From: Isoetes taiwanensis
Taxonomy: Eukaryota > Streptophyta > Lycopodiopsida > Isoetales > Isoetaceae
Reading direction: 5' to 3'
Assembly: GCA_021234155.1 (NCBI GenBank)
Contig: JAJEKV010000110.1
Coordinates: 688,187-752,186 of the forward strand
DNA length: 64,000 nt
A model generated the notes under the pieces. It ran no database searches. It saw only the letters and a program-made list of their open reading frames with translations, and had not been told where the DNA came from. Numbering within the stretch: the stretch's first letter is position 1; each line of letters begins with the position of its first letter. The position numbers were made by a program, and so were the translations under genes. Below, piece after piece: positions 21,877 to 32,400 of this stretch.

Positions 21877-24800
21877 CTCCCCACCAAACCACACCTCGTG
21901 AGTGAAGAAAAGGAGGAAGCGCCGGAGGGCGAAGCCATCGGGCCTGAAAGTGATCCTCACGGAGTGAGGACGGCACCATTATGATACCGGGCCGATGAGA
22001 TCTTGGCGTGATTGAAGAGCTTGAGGTGTGTTTTGGCCAAGGGCGTGATCAGCATCAATAAGAAAACGAGAGCGCACTCATGTCTTCGCGCAGCGCATGC
22101 TCAAGAAATGTAATCGACACTCCATGAGAAGACAGTCTCAAGGCCAAAGGCACCGACGCCGGCATTTGATTGCAAGGAAAAATGGGACGCCGATTTAAGG
22201 AGCTTAGCAAAATGCATTTGAGGGCAGCGCAAAAACTCGCTTTGAAGATGGACGTAAGGATCGTGGGAGGTGGAGGCGCTCGCAAGAAGGTGTTGAGACC
22301 ATGAAGCGATCCGCGGCTGTTGCCAACCACGCCATTAGCAATGTAGATCCAATTGGTGGTGTTGTCCGTAGTAGCACCTTCTTCCCAATGTGAGCGGCGA
22401 ACAAAACGCGGATCCCACCGAGATCCGCCGAGATCCGAGGTGGTGTCCACCGCATGACCATCCATGACCTTGGTCCAAAAAGGAAGGCGCCAATCGGTTA
22501 GGAACCCTCGGGGCGGGAGGTACGCCTGTGGAAGCATAGGGAGAAGGAACCATGCCCGTATGCTATTGGTTGCCGAAAGCAGCCTCTGAATTGATCGACA
22601 AGATCTCGATCAAGTGCCCGACACCGATCCCAAAGAGAAGCAGAGAGCGAGAGTTGACAGAGGGCTATCCCATCCCGTGGGGACCGCCTTTGCTATCCAA
22701 CGAGCTCAGAATCGATTGTAAACCAAATGAGGTGTCGATATAGATTTGTGCATAGGGAAGATCTTCTGATGTCCCAAATACTTCCTAATTTGTTGCAGCA
22801 GGCCTCGCTTGCCGTGAGATAAATGATTGGCAAGCTCGTGCATGTACCCTGATGAAAAGTTGTGGTCCGGAAAGCAGATCCGCAAGATATGGATTGTTAT
22901 CCCGAAGCACCCATTGTGCAAAGGGGGTCACCCCGAACAAATGGGCGTGGCCCATTGCCAAAGTTTTCCCGTATCACCCGTGATAGAAATCATGAAAGAT
23001 ATAAGCCATGGGCTGAACCACGCTGAAAGTGATAAAGCCTCGGATCGACAAAGGTATGAGATCAAAGACAACAAGGGCACAACACAACCCTTTGTCTTCA
23101 ATGGAGAGTTCGCCAAACCGGTGAAAAAATCAGCACCGCCGCTGGATATCCACAGGGCCATCCGCCGCGGCCACTTTGAAAGGAAGAGGTGGCGCCGAGC
23201 AACCACATAATCATGATAGCAGGAGGGAGCCGGAAGTCCACCGGCATTCTCGTGGAAGAATTGAAGTCCGGGCCAAGTTTGGTTTGAGCCTCATCGCCAG
23301 ACCAATAGCTTGCCGCAAATGTTGTTCGAGATCACGGATCCTATTTTCCTTTTCGGTAGGAGGCGGATCGGGTCACGGACCCGCTTCGGTGAAGGATTGA
23401 CCCGGGAGGAAGATTTCCTGGTATTGAGACGGCACCCGCAATCTCCGCCATCGAGTATTTTCTCAAGCCGCACCTCCTCGTAAGCTGATCTTGAAGAGAG
23501 GTGATCCGAGAGGTTCTCGTAGAAAGCCGAGCCGCCAAGGAGGCAACTTGAGCCGCCCCGGCCGAAAGATTTTGAACTTGAGTGCTGAAGTTTTCACACG
23601 CCCCCAGTACAAGGCATTGAGTTTAGCAATATCTTCATCCTGGTACTCGTGAGAGCAGCTTTTGACTTGTTGTGCTCCAATAGAGTCTCAATTTCTCGAC
23701 CGAGCCGAGCCCGCCGATCCAAGAAGTTGGCTGACTTGAGCTTGTGTACTTTGAGATCCGCATGAGCCCGTAAGAGAGCTTCATGCTTGTCTTGAAGTTT
23801 GGCTCTCCAAAGTTGCAACTTGGGCAGCTTGCAGCTTGAAGGTCTTGGTGTACCGCATCGAGGCCTCGAAAAGTGCTCATGAACCCCGCCATAAGAGCCG
23901 CCTTGGGATTCCTCAGAACTTAAGAGCAGCAGCCTTGAGCATCCCGGCCGATAATCGATACAACAACCGACGAGGGTGTTGTGGTGGTGGAACCGGGCGC
24001 TGCCCGGGTGGGGAGGTTTGGGAAAAATGGTGTGAAGTGGAGGGTGTAGCGAGGAAGAGACAAAGGACATGAGTGTGACTGTGGTCATGACCGTGGGAAG
24101 ATGGGCGGATGTGCCAACTTGGTGATTGACCGGAAGGGAGCTACCGAGTGGAAGTATGAGAATTTGGTGGTGTGGGAGGGAAGTAATGACGATGAGGGCT
24201 TGAAAGTGCCCTCCCACGTAAAACTTCGTAAATGGAAGTGGTACCGGCGCGGTCCATTTTGGAGAAGCCGATAGAACATCATTTGGGGCCAATCTATGTG
24301 GTGCTTGGAGTGTGTAGCAAAGAAGGACCAGGTTATAGAAAGGTTATTGATATGGGTGTTCTTGATAGAATACCCAAGGAATTTGGCGCCACAAAAATTT
24401 CACAAAAGGTCTCATGAGGCTTGTCGATATTGGTCGACGATGGACATTGGCGTGATAAGCAGTGCACCAAACTCGCGACATCAATATCCCGTATAGCGAC
24501 CATGATACACAAGGAGTGTGCAAGGGAATATGAAATACCAGAAATCAAGTGTTGAGTCAATGAAATAGTGGTGCCATCGACCACAAGCGGGTGTACCCTT
24601 AAGGCTGTTAACAATATTATGGCGAACCGCCGCGAATCGGGTGATTTGGAGCCGGAAGTTCCATTTGAGAAAATTCAGAAAGCTGGTGGCGCTCAAATGA
24701 CTTCTTTATTGGGGCCAACAAGGGCTTCACCGGAAGTGGGGCGCCAAGAAGGATACAGATGCAAAAAGGGCCGATCCTTGGGAGCAGCGAGTTTGAAGTG

Positions 24801-25750
24801 TAGAAAATCTTGGGGCAGCCATGGGAATGATTTGCGTAACAAAGAGAGATGCCAAAGGCGGAAGACGAAAGTCGAAAGCACGGAGGATGAAGGCGCAGAG
24901 GAACTAAAAAGGTTTGTTTTAGGGCTTAATAACCGAGGCTAAGAGGTATGAAGAGTGCGTAAACAGAACCGCTGATGATGCCAAAGTCAAAAGATGCTAA
25001 GAAAGGGATTGAGAGACAAAATTTGGCTAAGTCCCCAAAACGTAAGGGAGAAGCAATGAACGGTGAGGATGAGACGGAAAGAAAGATCGATGTGACAGAT
25101 GGCAAAGGACACCCATTAATGTTCGGACGGGCGGGAAAGAAGGAATGGCATTCACGCCGGGCAACTCAAGTGGGATATCATTAAAAGGAATGTGTCGTCG
25201 GTACCATGGCTAGATATGCGCGGGAGAACGATTCTCATATTAGAAACAAACTTTGCATTGCAAACACGCTGGCGATTTTTGTGTGATTGGTCCACGCCGA
25301 CAAGAAGTGCCTCGGGCTATATAAGACGAACCGAGAGAAACGAAGGCATCCGATGGCGCCAAGATGGCGGCCGCCGGGCTTGAACGAAGATTGCACCATG
25401 CCGACGAACCGCCGAGAGGGATCACTTGTAAGATGAATTGTTCGATCTTCGGGCGCCGCCACAACCGTGGGTATTCGCATGGACGGCCGGTGGTGTCGGA
25501 TGGCTTGAACATCCCGACCAAGACCAACGGGATGGAGGTGGTTCTCGCGACCTTCGCCGATCCGAGCGTAACCTCTACCATCTCCTCCGCATCACCTCCA
25601 AGCCCAACCCCGAGTAGAGGGTTTTTCCTCTTAGGACTTAGTAGATAGGGCTCGAGTCTGCTTTTTGTATATAGGGCGCGCCTATAGCGAAATAGCCGGC
25701 CGCCCACATTTTGTAAAAAAAAAAAAAATCTCCACTATAATATAATCTAC
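21877..25750 (-). other. Accessory region of the Gypsy element, between integrase and 3' LTR
   Basis: 3.9 kb that I cannot assign to a family. In the sense (minus) direction there are frames at 25240-25707, 23594-24292 (232 residues), 22928-23206 and 22055-22537. The 23594-24292 frame starts Pro/His-rich and ends in a heptad-like, charged stretch (KLQDKHEALLRAHADLK, then REIETLLEHNKSKAAL). A neighbouring frame continues VASLAARLSTRTSRITSLQ. This suggests a broken coiled-coil protein. An A-run at 25718-25731 on the plus strand marks the boundary with the integrase end. Extra frames here are known in some Tat-lineage elements; I cannot say whether this is the same protein. Confidence 0.45.
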
Positions 25751-25810
25751 CGCCTTTCTAGTCACTTTCTCTCGTGGTGTTTGATTCTTGAACCGCCTCT
25801 GTTTGGATGT

Positions 25811-26990
25811 TCACTTTCGCGGGTGATGAAATGCTTTGAGACGAAAACCATTAACTAATGTAGGTAATGGAGTGCCATCTAATTCAGCGAAGTTGGAAAA
25901 CACTTGGTCTAACCACTTGAACAATTTGATAAGGGCCAAGCCAACGAAACTTGAGTTTACCCTTAAAATTTTTGTACCGGAATCATAAAGAAGAACCAAA
26001 TCTCCTTGTTTGAATGTTTTTGTCTTCAAACGCTTGTCATGTAAAGATTTTTGCAACTCGTTGTCCATGAAGAACACGAATATAAGCATCCTTCAAGTTC
26101 ATCCAACCGCTCTAATTGATAGACCCGCTTTTTGAGAGCAAAATGGGATTATGAGCAAAGAGCCGCTGAAACCGGAGTGTTGGAAGAATGTATTCAAAGG
26201 GCATGAGAGCTTCCCCACCATAAAACCAATTTAAAAGGAGGTGACCCGTAGCAATCTTGAAACAAGTATTGTAGGCCCAAAGAACAAGAGGGAAGTTTTG
26301 TCTCGCCAACTGCGGGGAAGCCGCCACAAATTTTCTTGAGAATGGTGACCGAGTTTTGTTGGTGCTTTCGCCAACCCATTGCCTTGAGGATAGTAAGGTG
26401 TGCTCTTGTGATGATGGATCAAGAGATAATCCGCCGCCTTTGATAGTATGATTGATGAAATGAACACCACCTGGCCACCGACCAGCCCGCGGGGGCAGCC
26501 AATCGCAAGATAATTTGTTGATAGAGGACTCGAAGCCGCTTTTTGCAGCAGCAGTTGTTGTCCGAAGTGCACAAAGCTTCCGCCCATTTGGTGGCGAGTA
26601 GTCGCTGAGAACCGGAATGTATCGGGCACGAAAGTGTGCCGCCGCAGAGGATCTATAGGTCCCACAAAGTCCATTCCCCATTTGGTCGGGGGAAGTGCGC
26701 GCGGGCCGGGCCAAGGGAAGAGCTGCCACGGCCGTATGCCCACCCGCCGGGCAAGCGCCACACGCGGCGGCGTATGGAGCATCTTTAAAGAGCGTGGGCC
26801 AATAATACCCCATGAAAGGATTTTATGCGTCGTGGTGTCACCATGAAAATGACCACCACCGAGCCCTTGATGAGCTTCTAACAATGTCCGAACTTCATGA
26901 GGGAGAACACACGTCAAGGGCGATGGTGTCCTTACCCTTTTGTAGAGATGTCCCAAAACCATGGTGTAGTCACTGACCTCCTGAGAAATT
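25811..26990 (-). pseudogene. Gypsy integrase
   Basis: Minus strand: LLEAHQGLGGGHFHGDTTTH (zinc-binding start), KWGMDFVGPI near 26683 (first catalytic Asp), then KSTPYYPQGNGLAKAPTK near 26380-26406, where Lys stands in place of the expected catalytic Glu (NGLAE). The C-terminal part (25811-26089) gives DKRLKTKTFKQGDLVLLYD and TLVNGFRLKAFH, with no chromodomain after it. The catalytic change may be real decay or a base-calling error. Confidence 0.85.
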
Positions 26991-27129
26991 GATGGCGACG
27001 CGATTGTCGCCAGCAGGTGAGAGAGCCGCCTCATCTTCTCGTGGAAGAGCACCGTGAGGAGGTACCGCTGAAAATCATGAAACCAATGTGGTGTTGCCGC
27101 GACTAAAAAGAGTTGAGCATCGTGGAAGG

Positions 27130-27590
27130 CATCCGAGACCCCCATTGGATCATCCGTGGTGGATGCGGAAAGATAATCCGAATAACATGAGATTTGGCTC
27201 CCGCCTTTATGAACGATTTCAAAAGGAGCAAATTTTGAGAAGAAGGACCCAACGAGCAATGCGCCTGGGCGTGGATTTGTTGATCAAATAGAGAAGTGCT
27301 TGGTGGTCCACAAAGAACTTGATTTGACTGCCCAAAAGGTAATGACGGAAGCGCTGGACACGTAAAATGAGACCCAAAGCTTCACGCCCGCGGGCGTAAT
27401 AGTTGCGCCGCCAGAATTGAGTTTTCTACCGGGCGAAGCAATTTGGTTTATCGCTGCGCGATCATATTCTTGAGAAAGAACAGCCCAATAGCAAACGCCG
27501 GTGACATCGACATGAACGGAAAGGGCTTGTCCCATTGAGGAGGAACAAGAACCGTGCCGAGGAGAGCGTAAGCTTCACCGTTGAAAGCGC
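27130..27590 (-). pseudogene. Gypsy RNase H
   Basis: The frame at 27284-27535 starts near HVDVTGVCYWAVLSQEYDRA and continues INQIASPGRKLNS. A second frame gives IKFFVDHQALLYL and a third gives RRIARWVLLLQ. This is the order of Ty3-type RNase H (first acidic residue, then the DH(Q/K)AL motif). Confidence 0.75.
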
Positions 27591-28700
27591 CTTCACCGGG
27601 AATTCCAAGCCCGTGGATTCACCACCCGTGAGTTTATGAATGGGATCCGCAATGGTCGCCACCCGTGTATGAAGGTGGAGTAATAATTGACCTTTCCCGT
27701 GAAAGAGCGTGTCTCTTTGATATTGGCCGGTGCTTGAGCTTTGAGCACAATAACCCATTTTGGCAGATCGCTGGTGATGCCCGCTTTGTCGACAACATGG
27801 CCTAACAACGTAACACCGGCGACGCAAAAGGTGCATTTCTCAGATTGAGACTAATGCCTGACTCATCACATTTCGAAGACGAAGTTCCAATTTATCCAAA
27901 TGGTCAGCCATGGAACTCAGAGGGCGAGAAGTCATCTTGAAAAATTTGCAAGAAGGGATTTTCCTTCATGAAATCATGAAAAACCGAGAGCATGATGCGC
28001 TGAAATGTTGAAGGAGAGTTGGATAATCCAAAAGGAACCACCTTGTAGGCAAAAGTGACTTTACCCGGTGGTGAAAGTAGTCTTGAGTTGATCGATTCTT
28101 TGATGGAGATTTGATTGTAGCCGAAAACCATCCATAAAGGAGTACATTCATGTCCAAACCACTTCTTCCGTAACTTGGTCTCGGAAGGAAGTGGAAAATG
28201 ATCACGCCCGCGGCCCCATTGAGTTCCGATAGTCCACACGCACGCTGATCTTACCATTGTGCTTAAGGGCAATGACGATAGGGCTCACCCATTCGTAATG
28301 TTTGACCTCATAGATCAAACCCGCAAAGAAGGAGTTTGTCAATTTCCGCCTTGACGCCGATCACGCAATTAGGGTTGAGCCCAGCATCGCCGCTGCTACA
28401 CCGGGTCGCGGCATCGATTTGGTAGGAATGGTGAGTTCCCCCAAGCTTTTGTTGATTCCCCAAGATCTTTGTAACCCGTGCCAAAATGTGTTTGAATTTT
28501 TGAACAGCCGCGGACGCCCTCGCTACGATAAGGAGCCTAAGGTTTGCAAAAGAATGCGACAAAGTTGATTGTTGCCAACATCCACAATCTCGACTTCGAG
28601 TCTGAATATGGGGTATGACTTCAAGATCCCGGACAATGTGTGCGTGAGGTTGGAGCATAACCGACGCGCGGGCACTTTATGCGGGTGAAAAGAGAGGTTG
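27590..28700 (-). pseudogene. Gypsy reverse transcriptase
   Basis: Read in several frames: EIDKLLLCGF, HYEWVSPIVIALKHNGKI, VDYRNSMGP, SFMDGFRLQ, FAYKVVPFGLSNSPSTFQRI, and FLQIFQDDFS near 27920-27945, where the usual box is Y-x-D-D. Then come LGHVVDKAGITSD and KETRSFTGKVNYY, the thumb region. The order is normal but stops and shifts prevent translation. Confidence 0.85.
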
Positions 28701-29239
28701 CTCGGGCCATCTAGCAAGGTTGCTTCATGACGGGCGGTACATCAACAGAGTTGCGGTGGAGTGTCAAGATCCGAAAAAGTGATCAACGCTGGATTCATTG
28801 CAAGGAGCCGTAGGGTCTCAGCAAGGCAGCCACAAACCGGGTCCCGATCAAGAGTCATTTCTCCCAAGGATCGCAAGATATTCGGGTAGGAGGATAGAGG
28901 CGCACGCCGCAGTGGAGCCCGAACTTGATAAATATTCCGAAAGCCTTCCTAATCGTCCGAGAGAGAGGGTTCCGCATTGTCAACGTAAAATGATCCCCGC
29001 CTGCTTGCAAGTCCATGGTGGCATTGAGATGACCATCTCAGGATGACTAACCGTCCGCGGGCCCAAGAATGGATACTTTTGCCCGGCGGAGAAAGGGTCT
29101 TCCCACCAAAGATTTCATAGTCACCGATCTTCACCAGCCTTCCAAACCCAAATTCCATGGGAAAGCCGGAGATCACCAATGTTGATGTGAAGAATAGGTG
29201 TGACGCCTTGAGGTCTCGCGGATATGGCCATTTGCCAAT

Positions 29240-29760
29240 TTGATGTCATATGGGGCACGAAAGAGTTGTGTGATGCCCATTTGTTTGGAGTTTATCCGCG
29301 ATGAGATTGACCGCACTACCTCCATCTATTTGAACATGGTTGACTTGCTGATTTCCCACCGCTGCATGGACCGGGTGGTGTAGAGGTAGCCACACCCAAC
29401 CAAAACAAATGGGAGTGGTAACCGGTCCTTCGAGAGCGTGACGAAGTTTTAAAATGGTTGCCAAGCTTAAAGGAATTTTGATCTTGGCAAGCTCCTCTTG
29501 GAGTTCGAGAGGTACATGAGAAAAAGGATCTGGCCGGTTCCATCAAAGGGAGTGCGCGGGTGGAAGAAGAACTTTTTTGAGTAAGTCAACCCTACCGCAA
29601 TATTGGGATATGTCCGAGAGCGGAGGTTGAGATGTTGAAGGTGTATCTTGTCTTTGTTGAGCTCTAGTGGTGGCATGAACATTTGGCCAATGTGCGGCCT
29701 TCAGCAGCCTTGCATGAGATTCAAAATGCTTTGGCTTAACTTTGGGCATGACATTTGGCA
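29240..29760 (-). pseudogene. Gypsy aspartic protease
   Basis: The minus-strand frame at 29246-29464 contains VNHVQIDGGSAVNLI (near 29300-29345), the active-site loop (DGGS) of plant Gypsy proteases. Such proteases cut the Gag-Pol precursor. The upstream part reads VPLELQEELAKIKIPL in a shifted frame. Confidence 0.7.
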
Positions 29761-30057
29761 TTAGCTTTCTAAGTCGTGCAAAGTGAACCTTTTTTTTTTC
29801 GCCCTCATGAGGAAGGGTGTCAACCGCAGCGCAAAGCTGCGCGATCCTTCCGAATAATAGTCAAGGGACGGATGCCTTGGTCCGCCGTGGAAACTAGACC
29901 AACCCAATTTGACTACCGTGACGGAGGATTAAGTGCCCTCAAAAATTTCCTCTTGGGCTTGTTGATCCAAATTGAGGTTGATTTGCTGGAGCTGGTTGAT
30001 AGCGATTGCCGAGGCGCCTGGGGCTTTTAAGAACCGGGTCGCTGGCCTTGTTTGCCA

Positions 30058-31664
30058 TTAGCTAGCCAAAGTTGGTAAGCCGTGAGGCGGACCGATGTGG
30101 TCCGATTGGTACCGTGAAGTCGCACTCAACCCGTGGAAGTTGAGGACACGCCGCGGTGGTATGACCCCATTCTTGACAAAGGATAACACCGAGCTTTTAG
30201 AAGGATCAAAAGGAGGTCGCTGGTTGGATCCCCGTGGTTGGTCCCGCTCGATAGAGTTGCGCGGGCTGCACCAAGAGGTGGTCACGATAGTGTGATTGTG
30301 GCCGAGGTGTGGTTTGCACTTGATAAACCATTTTTGGCGAACGGTGTGGGATGAGTGCGAAGTGCACTCTTCCGCGGGCATGATTGCACATGTTGCATCG
30401 CTTTGCAATGAGGCGGCCATTGGTGGAGTTGCACTCATTGGCCAAAATGGCCTTGATATTTGCAAAGATGGCACCAGATTTGGATCGCTACTGCGGATTA
30501 GCGTGTTGAGGCTGAACGAAATGTACCGCTTGTGGAACCATGACGGTGGAATGAACGGAGCTTTGAAGAGCCACACGGAGGAAACATTGACAGAGTGATT
30601 GACAGGTCGATAGCCCGCTCCAAAGTTTTTGGACGCAGTATTCAACCATGAGTCGAATAGCGGAGGAAGTCCTTGGAGAAACCGCACCAAAACTGCCTCG
30701 TAGGGTACCCTTGAGCTTACTTAGCGTATCGTGAAGTCGATCCGCAAAATCCCGCATCACTGCGTGGGCTCTTGTTGAAGTTCATTGAGTTGCTTGAGAT
30801 GAAGTTGATCATCATCCGCGGGTCCCGAATGAGAGAGAAAAGCAAAGGCGATTTCGACCAGTTTTGTTTCCAATGGCTTTGTTGGACATGAGCCATTGAT
30901 GAGGAGAGCCACGCAAAGGTGGTGGAAAAGATGTGGAATTTCGCTGAGGTTGCCGCGACCATTTAGGACAGCTAGAGCCTCAAATTCTTCCATGTGGGCC
31001 CGAGCACTTTTGGTCTAACGGGCTTGTCTTTCGCGGTTGCCAAAGGTGGGATAAGTCGCCAGAGTTTGAAAGGTAGATGTGAAAGTGCCGGGTCGTATTG
31101 TGGACAGGAGATAGTGAGGATATGGAGGTTGAGGAGGATGGGGTATTGTGCCCTCGACGGACCCGGATGAAGGGTGACTGTGGTTGAGAAACCGGGCGTA
31201 GCCGGAGCATTGGTTTTGAGATCCGTAAGGTTGTAAAATCGTGAAGAGCAAAGGGAAACGAGGGAAAGGATATTCCCCGGTAGGCGCAGAAGAGACATGT
31301 GGATAGCCGTGCCCACCCGGATGATGGTTGCGGCGAAGAGGCGCATGGCCCGAAGAATGATGGATGTAGGCATGTTCGTGAGGTGTGAAAGTACGGTTGA
31401 GAAGGTTGAGCCGGATAAGGCCCCCGATAGTGATGAGGGACCGAGGTTGGGAGCAATGTTTGCACGCTTGGGGGGAACCGGACGAGACCGACACGGCAGG
31501 AGTGGGTGGTGGCGGATCGAGCCCCTAGACCGAAGATGGCCTCCCTCTATGTCATAAGCAGATCCATACATGTCGCCAACAGCTTCCGACGCCGATGGCG
31601 CCCAAGCGATGCCGCTCGAGAAAGGAGTTCTTCCGGGCGTGAAATTACCACGCATATGGCGCAT
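30058..31664 (-). pseudogene. Gypsy gag
   Basis: The first part (31664 to about 31000) is Pro/His/Ser-rich. It is followed by EFEALAVLNGRGNLSEIPHL, DFADRLHDTLSKLKGTLRG and VRFLQGLPPLFDSWL, which look like the helical retrotransposon gag domain. Near 30400 a broken zinc knuckle CNMCNHA is seen. The frame changes at least three times. Confidence 0.6.
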
Positions 31665-31702
31665 GTAAGAAAGTAGGCAAAAATCGCATCCGCAGGCATG
31701 GC

Positions 31703-32271
31703 TGTTTGGGGTCCGGGTTCGAACTCCCGGAAGACAGTCTCGTGGAGGACCCGTGGATCTAACAGAGAGTCCGGGACTATGTCACGGATTTGGTCGAAGA
31801 GAAGAAAAGAAGAGAACAGAACAAATGAAAGAAAGATGATAAGCTTCCTTGATATCAATGATGAAAATACATGAGCTCTCGCAATAGAGAGAAAACCGAA
31901 AAGGAGACAAGACTCAAAACTCATCTAAAAACTTATGAGCTAACTCTACTCATATATATAGTACAATGGCCTTGGGCCCAATATAGACACTCCGACCGAT
32001 CTCGCCGACTCTCGAAGGAGGCCTGATTTGCAGTGTATATTGGCGGTGCCTCTTGAAGTGCCTAGAATCACGCCGACGCCGACGCTGGCTGACGGGCCGT
32101 CACTTGTCCGAGCGGCGCCTTGTTGACAGCCCAAAGGCTTTGACCACAAGGGTCCGCTAGTCTTCTCATGAGGCTTGGATGTTCCGAATTCGTGGTTGAC
32201 CGAGGATCTTTGAGCTTGACTCGGTTCGACGAGAGATGAATAGTCCCTGCACTGTGAGGCACAGACTAACA
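31703..32271 (-). repeat. Gypsy 5' LTR (right)
   Basis: 569 bp, TG...CA. The primer-binding site should lie just left of 31703; the minus-strand sequence there (GCCATGCCTGCGGATGCG) did not let me name the tRNA. Confidence 0.95.
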
Positions 32272-32276
32272 TGGTT
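32272..32276 (+). repeat. Gypsy target-site duplication, right
   Basis: TGGTT, matching 21306-21310 exactly. The host sequence continues from here. Confidence 0.9.
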
Positions 32277-32400
32277 CAAAATGATTTCAAGTGACATGAC
32301 AGACATGTGGCATAGCTAAAATTTCGTGAAAGTGGGCAGCTCGGTTAGGCAACCCTCGCTAACTAGCGAAACCGCAGGTTGGGAAGAAGATTAGGTAGAT
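32277..32400 (+). repeat. ACGTGGC-type dispersed repeat, member S3, right part
   Basis: Continuation of 21059-21310 after the Gypsy insertion: TGACATGACAGACATGTGGC (32292-32311), GGGCAGCTCGGTTAGGCAAC (from 32336), and an inverted CGCTAACTAGCG. The ACGTGGC motifs of S1 and S2 read ACATGTGGC here, so this copy has lost the exact ABRE core. Confidence 0.6.

Larger units (their letters stand above)
21311..32271 (-). mobile_element. Ty3/Gypsy LTR retrotransposon, non-chromovirus, about 10.96 kb
   Basis: The two LTRs (21311-21876 and 31703-32271) start TGTTTGGGGTCC and end AACA. The element is flanked by a perfect 5-bp target duplication, TGGTT (21306-21310 and 32272-32276). Genes run on the minus strand from right to left: gag, protease, RT, RNase H, integrase. 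No chromodomain follows the integrase, and the integrase end has the NGFRLK motif, which fits the Tat/Athila branch. A purine tract (GGTGGGGAG on the minus strand) abuts the 3' LTR. About 3.9 kb lies between integrase and 3' LTR. All frames are interrupted, partly at CTG/CAG sites. Near-identity of the LTRs outside such sites suggests a recent insertion. Confidence 0.95.

Noticed and set aside
22827-25648. Plus-strand frames inside the Gypsy accessory region as an antisense gene.
   Set aside because: They are interrupted and none has a recognisable domain. The sense frames look at least as good, so no antisense gene is called.
25660-25735. GGCGCGCC and GGCCGGCC-like sites as vector contamination.
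   Set aside because: They are embedded in continuous Gypsy sequence between integrase and accessory region; no vector backbone is seen.
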